Source: Lachnospiraceae bacterium | GTDB lineage: Bacteria > Bacillota > Clostridia > Lachnospirales > Lachnospiraceae | Reading direction: 5' to 3' | NCBI GenBank assembly: GCA_015057615.1 | Contig: SVEA01000086.1 | Location: 1 to 55,566 of the forward strand | DNA length: 55,566 nucleotides | Shown: positions 8,431 through 16,025 of the stretch, in pieces | Layout: each line of letters starts with the position of its first letter | Position numbering within the stretch: position 1 is the stretch's first letter | Translations under genes and position numbers: made by a program | The notes under the pieces: model-generated | Databases searched by the model: none | The model's input: the letters and a program-made list of their open reading frames with translations, nothing else | Told to the model about the DNA's origin: nothing

Positions 8431-9729
8431 TTAATTCACAATTCTTCTTACCCGATAGACATCCCTATAATTATATTTCGATGTAATAATACCCTGACGA
8501 GAATTCGCTGCATGCACGATCCGGTCATTACCGATATACATCGCCACATGGTTTACACGGCCGGAGCTGTTTGTATAGAAGAGAAGATCTCCCGGCTGGC
8601 GTTCCGACAAGCTAACCTTTCTTCCTGCGGAAGCTGCCTGATCCGCAGATACCCTGGCAAGAGAATAGCCAAAATCCTTATAGATTCGCCATATAAAGCC
8701 GGAGCAGTCCGCACCGTTTGTTAAGCTCTCGCCGCCCCATACATAACGGTTTCCAACGAACTTCAGTGCATAGCTAACAATCTCCTGCTGTAGTGCTCCT
8801 ACATTCGAGGAGGGTTTGGAAGGCTTCGACGGAGTCGAAGATGACGAAGACGATGAAGAAGAAGAATTATTTTTTGAAGAATTCTGCTGCTTCTCTGCAA
8901 CCTTTCTTTGCTCCTCTGCCTTCTTAGCCGCTTCTTCTGCCTTTCTCTTTGCTTCCTGCTCACGGGCTAATTTCTCTTTACGCTCTCGTTCCGCCCGTTC
9001 TGCTTCCTCCTGCGCCTTCTTTATCGCTCTTTCTTCCGCTATGGAAATTGCAAACTTAAATTCTACATCGATATGGATATGATCCTTGGAAACGAAACCG
9101 GTAAAGTCACTTTGCGAATCATCCCCATTACCTAAGAGGATCTCCGCCCATTTCTCATATTCTTTAACTACAACGTAGGTTTCTCCAATCGGTATCTGTG
9201 TTAATATTTTCGAATCGGTTGATTGCTTTTCCCTTACATTCAACGTTGTTGTATCAACTGTAGCATACTTTGTCGCATATTCATCCACCATGGATTCTGC
9301 TGCTTTTCCTATGGCAAGATAATTTGAGGCAATAAATCCTTCCACATCACCGGATTTTATCTTAACCCAGCCGCCATCCAGGTGCTCCAGAATATCCGCT
9401 GCACATCCCCGGTATAATTTACCTACAATTTCACTCTCCGTGTTAGGCTCTTTTCGGATGTTAACATAACTATCCGCAATGGAAACTCCTAAATTACGAT
9501 AAGGCGATAGAATCTCGGTCAATAATATCGTAGATAACTTTTCTTCCGCTGCTTCGGTCTCTTGATCCGCAACCGAAACATAATAATTGTCAAGTGAATA
9601 AGTGATTCCGGCAACCCCCTGCTCTGCAGGAATAGAGCTTTCTGCCCGAGCAGTTTCTGAAGGCATTACCAAAATCAATCCCAAGGATGCAAGACCAATT
9701 ACAGCCTTTAAAGCCCTATCTTTGCGCAT
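8431..9729 (-). CDS. Secreted SH3-domain NlpC/P60 peptidoglycan endopeptidase
   Basis: The product is a 432-residue cell-wall hydrolase predicted to cleave stem peptides of peptidoglycan. A signal peptide covers residues 1 to about 29 (ending ETARA-E). Two bacterial SH3 domains follow (around 79-130, with YVNIRKEP, and 150-215, with TLNVREKQ). Next come a long charged coiled coil rich in Ala, Glu and Lys (about 228-285) and a serine/proline linker. The NlpC/P60 domain at the C-terminus has the catalytic Cys in NGADCSGF and His in NHVAMYIG. The layout matches CwlO-type or p60 hydrolases. It is monocistronic, with a consensus promoter at 9848-9876 and its own terminator. Confidence 0.92.
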   Translation of the reverse strand: MRKDRALKAVIGLASLGLILVMPSETARAESSIPAEQGVAGITYSLDNYYVSVADQETEAAEEKLSTILLTEILSPYRNLGVSIADSYVNIRKEPNTESEIVGKLYRGCAADILEHLDGGWVKIKSGDVEGFIASNYLAIGKAAESMVDEYATKYATVDTTTLNVREKQSTDSKILTQIPIGETYVVVKEYEKWAEILLGNGDDSQSDFTGFVSKDHIHIDVEFKFAISIAEERAIKKAQEEAERAERERKEKLAREQEAKRKAEEAAKKAEEQRKVAEKQQNSSKNNSSSSSSSSSSTPSKPSKPSSNVGALQQEIVSYALKFVGNRYVWGGESLTNGADCSGFIWRIYKDFGYSLARVSADQAASAGRKVSLSERQPGDLLFYTNSSGRVNHVAMYIGNDRIVHAANSRQGIITSKYNYRDVYRVRRIVN

Positions 9730-9847
9730 GCATATTACCCCCCAAGTATTTTAAGTAATGAAATTACTTTTTTCATCCGTTTATTGTTAACATGTTTTTT
9801 TCTGTTTTATTTTTAAATGTTACGAAATTATTAAATTTGTTGAGGTA

Positions 9848-9876
9848 ATTATAACAAAACTGTCACAATGTGTCAA
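9848..9876 (-). promoter_or_regulatory. Consensus promoter of the NlpC/P60 gene
   Basis: TTGACA (9876-9871), a 17-base spacer and TATAAT (9853-9848) form a perfect housekeeping promoter. It gives a leader of about 110 nt. Confidence 0.85.
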
Positions 9877-9920
9877 TAAAGAATCGGGCTTATAAAGGAT
9901 TTTTTAGAAATAAATTTTAG

Positions 9921-10838
9921 TTATTTGCCATTTAGATACTTTTCTACTGCTGTAACTGCTACCGCACCATCGGAGGCAGCAGTAATAATCTGCCGCAGAC
10001 CTTTGGTTCTGACATCGCCCGCAGCAAAAATACCCGGTACATTGGTCTCGCTGTTCTCTCCCGCGATAATATATCCTCTGTCATCGGTTGCAACTACCTT
10101 TTTAAATATCTCCGAGTTTGGAATATATCCTACAGCGATAAACACACCGGACACTTCCACATTTTCCATTTCCCCGGTCTTCACATTCTTGACGCTGACC
10201 GATTCCGCTGCTTCCTCGCCATTAATTTTTTCAACCACGCTGTCCCATAATACCGTAACATTATCCATGGAAAGTAGCTTTGTGGACAGGCTTTTCTTGG
10301 CCCTGAGCTGATCTCGTCTGTGAATTACATATACCTTTTTGCAGATCCGTGCCAGAAATATAGCATCCTCTACCGCAACATCGCCGCCGCCGATTACCGC
10401 AACCGTCTTATTCTTAAAGAAGGCGCCGTCACAGGTTGCGCAGTAGGATACTCCCATACCGGCAAACTCTTCCTCCCCTTCGACATGCAAACGTCTCGGA
10501 GCTCCACCCGTAGCAATAATCACTGTTTTTGTCCGATAGGTCGTACCGTCATCCAAAGTAATTACTTTGCTATCGCCGTCGAGATGAAAATCCTTAACCT
10601 CACCGGTTACAAATTCCGTTCCTAATTTATCGGCATGTTCTCTAAATTTCATGCTTAGATCAAAACCGCTGATTCCCATAAACCCGGGATAATTATCTAC
10701 TTCATACGTATTTATAATTTGTCCGCCGCTGATTGCCGCTTTCTCAATTACAAGCATCGTAAGCTCGGACCTTTTTGCATAGATTGCTGCCGCTAAGCCA
10801 GCCGGACCGGAACCGATAATAATAACATCATATGTCAT
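9921..10838 (-). CDS. trxB: Thioredoxin reductase
   Basis: TrxB is the cytoplasmic flavoenzyme that transfers electrons from NADPH to thioredoxin. The 305-residue product is full length. The FAD-binding GSGPAGLAAAIYA is at residues 9-21, the redox-active CATC in YCATCDGAFF is near 133-136, the NADPH-binding GGGDVAVEDA follows, and the C-terminal FAD motif is GIFAAGDVR. The start ATG is preceded by ATGAGG, part of the short repeated element at 10846-10868. No thioredoxin gene is adjacent. A ferredoxin- or flavin-dependent relative cannot be excluded, but the NADPH motif (GGGDVA, HRRDQLRA) supports the standard enzyme. Confidence 0.95.
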   Translation of the reverse strand: MTYDVIIIGSGPAGLAAAIYAKRSELTMLVIEKAAISGGQIINTYEVDNYPGFMGISGFDLSMKFREHADKLGTEFVTGEVKDFHLDGDSKVITLDDGTTYRTKTVIIATGGAPRRLHVEGEEEFAGMGVSYCATCDGAFFKNKTVAVIGGGDVAVEDAIFLARICKKVYVIHRRDQLRAKKSLSTKLLSMDNVTVLWDSVVEKINGEEAAESVSVKNVKTGEMENVEVSGVFIAVGYIPNSEIFKKVVATDDRGYIIAGENSETNVPGIFAAGDVRTKGLRQIITAASDGAVAVTAVEKYLNGK

Positions 10839-10845
10839 ACTTCTA

Positions 10846-10868
10846 CCTCATTTCTGCGCAGCTTTTTT
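10846..10868 (-). repeat. SD-bearing short repeat S upstream of trxB
   Basis: AAGCTGCGCAGAAATGAGG places GAGG at Shine-Dalgarno distance from the trxB ATG. The same string, or close variants, precede yvyF, plsC, trpX and the UvrD-like gene. Confidence 0.6.
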
Positions 10869-11075
10869 CGTATTCCGGAGCTTATGGATGCCGCGCCGCC
10901 ACAAGCTCTTATGGATTGCAGTTATGGTATAAAGAATCGTTTTCATTTTCCTTTGCATTTTCTATCAATTATGGTATCATAGTAATCAGATAATATGCAA
11001 TCGTTTATCATAGTATAATACCTATAGATGAAAAAATCTGTAGCTAAGTCACACAAACGAGAAAGGAGCAACCGC

Positions 11076-11252
11076 ATGGATATTACAGAATTATCTACCG
11101 CCGTCAATCAGCCCGTTAATAGTATAACCGTCGGCGTGGCAGTTCTCTCTAAGAGCTTAGATACCATTGATCAGCTGGGACAAGGCTTGATTAAAATGAT
11201 GGAGCAGTCCGTCCAGCCGGGTCTGGGTCAAACGATTGATGTAAGAATTTAA
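11076..11252 (+). CDS. Small YjfB-family putative motility protein
   Basis: A 58-residue protein starting MDITELSTAVNQ and ending GQTIDVRI. It resembles the YjfB-type family (named a putative motility protein) in length, the N-terminal MDI..LS pattern, the VAVLSKSLD segment and the C-terminal LGQ.ID. The ATG at 11076 is chosen because AAAGGAG lies just upstream. The frame is open to an ATG at 11028, but that one lacks a ribosome site. It is monocistronic with a terminator at 11290-11337. The biochemical role is unknown; the motility link is by family name only. Confidence 0.75.
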   Translation: MDITELSTAVNQPVNSITVGVAVLSKSLDTIDQLGQGLIKMMEQSVQPGLGQTIDVRI

Positions 11253-11289
11253 TTATAATATAGTTTATTTCGCTTTTCTTACAGAAGCA

Positions 11290-11337
11290 TAGAGCCATAA
11301 TGTATCCCTCTCGGGTATTACATCTTGGCTTTTTTTA
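11290..11337 (+). terminator. Intrinsic terminator of the YjfB-like gene
   Basis: AGAGCCA...TGGCT, with inner GTA/TAC pairing, forms an imperfect stem followed by TTTTTTT. Confidence 0.7.
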
Positions 11338-11487
11338 ATTTCATTCCTTGGAATATGAAGCAGGGAGGCATTCGCCCATACGCCATCAAAGGTTTCTTCA
11401 AAATCGAATATATAACCTCCCTTCAAGACAAGCTTATTATAGCAAACTATCTATTTTTATTCTAGTATTATTCAAAAAGCCAAACTT

Positions 11488-11767
11488 GATTTGAATGTCA
11501 AAAGCCGATTCACAAAACCAACTTCATCAATTTTCACAATTTATGTATTGATAAGTAACAGGAAACATATTACATCCCCAACACATTGCTCCCAAAGTAC
11601 TGCAAAAAACGCAGTACTTGGATTAAAGTACTGGTACGTAAGACCACAAAAACGTGATCTAAGTACCAACGACTTCAAACAGTTGCTTATTAAATATTGT
11701 TCCCTATTCCTTGGTTTATGAAAATTGATATAGACTATTTGTTAAGAAGGCTATTAACACTCAAATC
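11488..11767 (+). mobile_element. MITE-like element family B, copy B1 (280 bp)
   Basis: The ends are imperfect inverted repeats of about 19 bp: GATTTGAATGTCAAAAGCC at the left and GGCTATTAACACTCAAATC at the right. It contains a hairpin (AAGTACTG/CAGTACTT, 11595-11619) and module M (11625-11676). The same family occurs at 38078-38369 (inverted), about 44495-44745 and 47203-47331. It has no transposase, and open frames inside it are not conserved. It fills the gap before the thioesterase gene. Confidence 0.65.
11625..11676 (+). repeat. Covarying hairpin module M inside B1
   Basis: GGTAC (11633-11637)/GTACC (11663-11667), inner CAC/GTG and outer AAGT/ACTT, with the conserved GTAAGA and CAACG strings. 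Confidence 0.5.
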
Positions 11768-11865
11768 AAACGAACTGCCTGGTTAAAAAATTAACTATAT
11801 AAATTTTATAATCAATGCTATAATAATACAAGAATGGCAAGAATTTTATAGAAAGGCGGAGGATC

Positions 11866-12576
11866 ATGTATACTTTTAATAGCAGAGTACGTTATAGTGA
11901 AGTCAATCATCAAAAAGGCGCTTTGGATATCGCTTCCATTATAAATTATTTTCAAGACTGCAGCACCTTTCAGTCCGAGGATCTGAATATCGGTCTGGAG
12001 TATCTGCAAGCCATGAATCGTGTATGGGTTTTAAATAGCTGGCAAGTACAGCTTTATAAACCAATTCATCTCGGGGAATATATTACGATCGGAACTTGGG
12101 CTTACGGTTTTAAAGGCTGCTATGGATATCGTAATTTCATTATTAAGGATAGAAAGGATGAGGTCCTTGCTTCTGCGAATTCCATTTGGGTTTACATGGA
12201 TACCTTAACCTGCCGCCCCACGAGAATTGGAGAGGATCATGCCGGCTACGAAATCGAACCACCCTATCCGATGGAATATGCAGATAGGAAAATAGCGGTT
12301 CCCAAGGTTACCATAACCCATCCTTCTTTTTCGGTCATAAAATCGAATATTGATTCGTATAACCATGTAAACAATGGGCAATACATTAAAATGGCGGAAG
12401 AATTTCTGCCGGAAGAATTTAAAATCTCCAGCCTGCGTGTGGAATATAAAAAACAGGCAGTCCTGGGTGACACGATTATACCAAAGACAGTAACGGATGG
12501 GAAACAGTTCACGGTTGTATTATGTAGCACGGATGAAAAGCCCTATGCGGTTGTTGAATTTCACTCCTTACGCTAG
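11866..12576 (+). CDS. Acyl-ACP thioesterase (FatA/FatB-like)
   Basis: The enzyme hydrolyses fatty acyl-ACP to free fatty acid and ACP in the cytoplasm. The 236-residue product has the double hotdog layout: an N-terminal hotdog (SRVRYSEVNHQKGALDI, then helix INYFQDCSTFQSEDL), a link near residue 140, and a second hotdog containing SYNHVNNGQYIKMAEEF, with the Asn/His pattern of this family near residues 165-170. Its length fits the bacterial acyl-ACP thioesterases. GGCGGAGG lies just upstream of the ATG. It is followed by cvfB in the same direction about 90 nt on, but is otherwise isolated from fatty-acid genes. Confidence 0.88.
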   Translation: MYTFNSRVRYSEVNHQKGALDIASIINYFQDCSTFQSEDLNIGLEYLQAMNRVWVLNSWQVQLYKPIHLGEYITIGTWAYGFKGCYGYRNFIIKDRKDEVLASANSIWVYMDTLTCRPTRIGEDHAGYEIEPPYPMEYADRKIAVPKVTITHPSFSVIKSNIDSYNHVNNGQYIKMAEEFLPEEFKISSLRVEYKKQAVLGDTIIPKTVTDGKQFTVVLCSTDEKPYAVVEFHSLR

Positions 12577-12664
12577 GCATTTATTTTATCCACCCAAAGG
12601 AATAGTGTCCAAAGAAAGTTAGCACCTATTAAAAAATAGTATCTACACCAGAAAGGAACTATAT

Positions 12665-13501
12665 ATGATAGAATTAGGAAAATATCAAACCTTAGAAGTA
12701 ATAAAGAAAACAGATTTTGGTTTCTATCTTAGTGAGACCGGAACCGACGGGAAGCACAGCATACTGTTGCCGCAGAAGGAAGCTCCGGAGGGAACCGCTG
12801 CCGGCGACAAGCTGAATGTCTTTCTATACCGGGATTCCGAAGACCGTGAGATCGCAACTACTGCCAAAGTGCCGGTTATCATCGGAGAGTTGGCTGTACT
12901 GGAGGTCAAAGAGGTAAATAATATCGGGGCTTTCCTAGATTGGGGGCTGAGGAAGGATCTTCTGCTTCCCTATAAGGAACAAACCGCTAAGGTCAAGGAA
13001 GGCGACCGCGTTCTTGTCACCCTGTACCTGGATAAAAGCAGCCGCCTTTGCGCAACAATGAAGGTATATCATTTACTTTCCACAGCTTCCCCTTACCGGA
13101 AGGAGGATACCGTTACCGGAATCGTATATGAGATCATCGACGCTTTCGGGATATTTGCTGCCGTGGATAATAAATACTCTGCTATGATACCAACGAATGA
13201 GATCTTTGCCCCCATTCAGGTCGGAGACATTATACACGGGCGGGTCACCGATGTCCGGGAGGACGGTAAACTGACCCTCAGTCTCCGGGAAAAATCTTAT
13301 CTGCAGATGGATGCCGATGCCATGAGGATTATGGAGAAATTAAAAGAAGCCGGTGGATTTCTTCCCTACCACGATAAATCCGATCCGGAGCAGATTAAAT
13401 CAGAATTCAATTTAAGTAAGAATAGCTTCAAACGAGCGATCGGAAGATTATATAAGGCAGGTACCATTACCATAACCGAGGAAGGAATTCGGTTAGTGTA
13501 G
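12665..13501 (+). CDS. cvfB: CvfB/YitL-type S1 RNA-binding protein
   Basis: CvfB-type proteins bind RNA through S1 domains and affect virulence or gene expression in Firmicutes. The 278-residue product shows tandem OB/S1 folds: about 1-65, about 70-135 (starting AVLEVKEVNNIGAFLDWGL), about 140-205 (TVTGIVYEIIDAFGIFAAVD, then GDIIHGRVTDVREDGKLTLSL), and a winged-helix tail ending LYKAGTITITEEGIRLV. The length and the AFLDWG signature are typical. AAAGGAAC precedes the ATG. It may share a transcript with the thioesterase. The function is by family only. Confidence 0.9.
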   Translation: MIELGKYQTLEVIKKTDFGFYLSETGTDGKHSILLPQKEAPEGTAAGDKLNVFLYRDSEDREIATTAKVPVIIGELAVLEVKEVNNIGAFLDWGLRKDLLLPYKEQTAKVKEGDRVLVTLYLDKSSRLCATMKVYHLLSTASPYRKEDTVTGIVYEIIDAFGIFAAVDNKYSAMIPTNEIFAPIQVGDIIHGRVTDVREDGKLTLSLREKSYLQMDADAMRIMEKLKEAGGFLPYHDKSDPEQIKSEFNLSKNSFKRAIGRLYKAGTITITEEGIRLV

Positions 13502-13516
13502 GGCACCTGCCTTACC

Positions 13517-13933
13517 TTATTCTTTAAATTCATTATTCAAGAAGCGCATTCTGGGATTCTCTCTGGGATCCTTCAGTTTTTCCACTGGTTTTTCTTCGGG
13601 ATATAATTCGGATAACCCTCTTGCCATTTTATCCTTACAGGATTTGCAAAAGCGTCCGGTCCGAATGGTGGCTCCGCACCGTTCACATTCCAGTCCGATC
13701 ACAGAGTCCTCCGCAAATGCCAGCCTTTCTTCCCGTATCCATTGCTTTATCTGTGGAATCGAAACCTCAAAGACCTCGGAGACCTCCTGCATATCAACCC
13801 TGGGATGATCATATATGTATTCCTTCACTTGTTCAAACTTTTCATCCAGCGCTTTCATACAGTTCGGGCATAGGGGAGGTCCCGATAAATAATTAAACAG
13901 CTTTCCGCAACTTTTACAATTCCTAACATCCAT
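13517..13933 (-). CDS. yvyF: Flagellar-operon zinc-binding protein YvyF
   Basis: The product belongs to the YvyF-type family encoded near flagellar genes in Firmicutes. From the chosen ATG it has 138 residues. The N-terminal zinc knuckle is CKSC...CPNC and the C-terminal one is CERC...CKSC. Between them is a helix-turn-helix-like segment (VDMQEVSEVFEVSIPQIKQWI), suggesting nucleic-acid or regulator contacts. A GTG 14 codons upstream is open, but that stretch lies within the SD-bearing repeat S, and the ATG at 13933 has GGGAG upstream. It follows comFC closely. Its molecular role is not established. Confidence 0.82.
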   Translation of the reverse strand: MDVRNCKSCGKLFNYLSGPPLCPNCMKALDEKFEQVKEYIYDHPRVDMQEVSEVFEVSIPQIKQWIREERLAFAEDSVIGLECERCGATIRTGRFCKSCKDKMARGLSELYPEEKPVEKLKDPRENPRMRFLNNEFKE

Positions 13934-13938
13934 ATTCT

Positions 13939-13966
13939 CCCTCATTTCTGCGCAGCTTTTTGCGCA
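13939..13966 (-). repeat. SD-bearing short repeat S upstream of yvyF
   Basis: TGCGCA and TGCGCA can pair around AAAAGC, followed by GAAATGAGGG, which supplies the ribosome site of yvyF. It lies between the comFC stop and the yvyF ATG. Confidence 0.6.
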
Positions 13967-13975
13967 TTTCTTCAC

Positions 13976-14698
13976 CTAATAGCCTTTTCCTATACATAAG
14001 GTGATAAACCAGATATCTTTTACCCCTTTGGACATTAACACATTGGTGCAAGCCTCGATTGTACTGCCGGTAGTAAAGATATCATCCACCAGTAAAATCT
14101 TATTTAATTCCTTATTAAAACGCTCTGCCACAGCTTCGTTATAGGCAAATGCCTCCTGTAGATTACGGAGACGCTCCTTATCGCTGAGCTGCTTTTGCGG
14201 CAGTGTTTTTTTATTTCGGACAAGCAAATCAGAGAGTACCGGATACGAAAGTCCCCTTCCCAGTCCGCAAGCAAGAAGCTCCGCCTGATTATATCCTCTT
14301 TCCCTATACTTACTGCGATGTAAGGGAACTGGCACGATCGCATCCGGAGAAAATCTTCTGATTTTATCTCCGTAGATACGAAGTAATTCCTCGATATAAA
14401 AATCTGCATATTCCCGTTTGCTGTGATATTTAAAAGCTGCAATGGAATGCCGCATGGTTTCATCATAGATCCAAAGCGCATACCCCTTTGTAAAATGGAA
14501 GCTCTTTTTCTCACAATCACTACAGAATTCCTTTTCCTCCTGCTCGATCGGTTTGCTGCATTTCTTACAACGGGGTTCCATGATATATTGCAGCTTGCTT
14601 CGGCACGGATCACAGACTTTATTCTTTTTCGGAAGTACAATCTCCCCGCAGACAGGACATCTGGGCGGATAAATCATATCCAGAATTGTTTGAAACAA
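13976..14698 (-). CDS. comFC: ComF-family phosphoribosyltransferase-like protein
   Basis: ComFC proteins are cytoplasmic amidophosphoribosyltransferase-like factors needed for DNA uptake in competent Firmicutes. The 240-residue product has two zinc-knuckle pairs at the N-terminus (CPVC...CDPC and CKKC...CSDC), the segment PVPLHRSKYRERGYNQAELL, and the PRPP-binding loop LLVDDIFTTGSTIEAC near residues 205-220. The start is an unusual TTG at 14698, supported by AAAGGAG 7 nt upstream. No other com genes are in the window, so competence itself is not shown. It lies between the nucleotidyltransferase and yvyF. Confidence 0.9.
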   Translation of the reverse strand: MFQTILDMIYPPRCPVCGEIVLPKKNKVCDPCRSKLQYIMEPRCKKCSKPIEQEEKEFCSDCEKKSFHFTKGYALWIYDETMRHSIAAFKYHSKREYADFYIEELLRIYGDKIRRFSPDAIVPVPLHRSKYRERGYNQAELLACGLGRGLSYPVLSDLLVRNKKTLPQKQLSDKERLRNLQEAFAYNEAVAERFNKELNKILLVDDIFTTGSTIEACTNVLMSKGVKDIWFITLCIGKGY

Positions 14699-14709
14699 TG
14701 CAAACTCCT

Positions 14710-15621
14710 TTATGCAAAAAGCTTAGACGGATAAACACCCTGATCGACTAGATCTTGAAATGATTTTACTACAGTTTCCTTATCCTCCCGGTAGGTTACG
14801 CCAAACCAGCGGTCCGCAGTCTTAAGAATCGTAACCTCGGCAAGCTGATTTGTAATGAGATCCCCAACGACCTCGGGAAGCAGATATTCTTTCTTATTCT
14901 GATTTACCTCGGTAAGCCCTGCTTGAAATTCAATAAATCCTTTTTCAAGTTCTGCGAACAGTACCGGTTTAAATCCCCACATATTCATGGATACCAGGCT
15001 GTTAAGGTCCAGGATGATATCGTTGCCATCCGGATCTTTTGCTGCTGCATGGTCTCCCTCTTTTTTAATTCCGGAGGTTTCCACAATACTTTTAAGAACT
15101 CCGTCTTCCCCCTTACATATACCACGCGTAACCGTTCCATTATCGCTTAACGTGTTCCCTAAGATAAAGCCCGCCATGCAATATTGATTCTCCTGATCGG
15201 ATGGCGTATTTAAAAATTGATAAATTTTCTGAAGGGCTTCCTTCCCGTAGTAATCATCCGCATTGATTACTGCAAAGGGTTCTTTCACGAGATCTTTGCA
15301 GCACAGGATCGCCTGCCCAGTTCCCCAGGGCTTTGTTCTGCCTTCCGGTTTTTTAAATCCGCTTGGCAGGTCCTCCAGCTCTTGAAATACATATTCAACC
15401 TGGATCAGCTTCTCGATACGGTTCCCGATCACTTCTTTAAAATCTTTCTCTAAATCCTTACGTATGATAAATACGATCTTATTAAAGCCTGCCTCAATCG
15501 CATCATAGATGGAATAATCCATAATAATCTCACCACTTGGACCTACCGGCTCCAATTGTTTAATTCCTCCGAAACGGCTTCCCATTCCTGCTGCCATAAT
15601 AACCAATGATGTCGTAGACAT
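14710..15621 (-). CDS. Sugar-phosphate nucleotidyltransferase-like protein
   Basis: The product is a Rossmann-like NTP transferase, the class that activates sugar phosphates as NDP-sugars or CDP-alcohols in the cytoplasm. From the chosen ATG it has 303 residues. The signature AAGMGSRFGGIKQLEPVG is at the N-terminus, VINADDYYG carries the metal-binding Asp near residue 115, and SLVSMNMWGF follows. An in-frame TTG five codons upstream exists, but GGGGGAAG is properly spaced for this ATG. There is no left-handed beta-helix tail, so no acyl or acetyl transfer domain. The substrate is unknown; no sugar pathway genes are adjacent. Confidence 0.82.
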   Translation of the reverse strand: MSTTSLVIMAAGMGSRFGGIKQLEPVGPSGEIIMDYSIYDAIEAGFNKIVFIIRKDLEKDFKEVIGNRIEKLIQVEYVFQELEDLPSGFKKPEGRTKPWGTGQAILCCKDLVKEPFAVINADDYYGKEALQKIYQFLNTPSDQENQYCMAGFILGNTLSDNGTVTRGICKGEDGVLKSIVETSGIKKEGDHAAAKDPDGNDIILDLNSLVSMNMWGFKPVLFAELEKGFIEFQAGLTEVNQNKKEYLLPEVVGDLITNQLAEVTILKTADRWFGVTYREDKETVVKSFQDLVDQGVYPSKLFA

Positions 15622-15747
15622 AGCAACTTCCCCCAATCAAATGTATTTATAATATTATATCGCATATTTCCAAAAAATGCACTATTTATTTACCTTCCTA
15701 TACTAGAATACCCATTTTTCTTGTGAAAATGCGGTAGTTTAATTGAA

Positions 15748-15997
15748 ATGGTGCCGTAAGTTATACATAAACCAAGAGCATGAATAGGACCTTATCTATA
15801 TTCGGGTTGGCTAAGAACGACTGACGCTGGCTGTTTATATTCGATTTGAGACTCAGGTGAAAATAGAGCTTACCTGCACGATATTTTCACTAAGCTTTAA
15901 GGCTCAAAGAAGAATATGTCAAATCAGGTAAGGCAGCCAAATGAATATAGAGTAGGTCCTATTCATGGCAATATCTAAAATCGACTTATGGCACCAT
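15748..15997. mobile_element. MITE-like element family D, copy D1 (250 bp)
   Basis: The ends are ATGGTGCC and GGCACCAT, each followed inward by a TAAGT/ACTTA arm. Further nested inverted repeats are CATGAATAGGACC/GGTCCTATTCATG, TCTATATTC/GAATATAGA and a central GTGAAAATA/TATTTTCAC hairpin, so the whole element can fold as one branched structure. A related, more degenerate copy is at 32794-32944. It fills the gap between recD2 and the nucleotidyltransferase. No clear target duplication was seen. Confidence 0.6.
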
Positions 15998-16025
15998 ATC
16001 ACTGCTTTATAAAATAAATAGTGTA

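Noticed and set aside
11491-11721. Open frame inside B1, and 38081-38347 inside B2
   Set aside because: These are read in opposite senses relative to the element, so the frames are not homologous, and other copies have deletions that break them.
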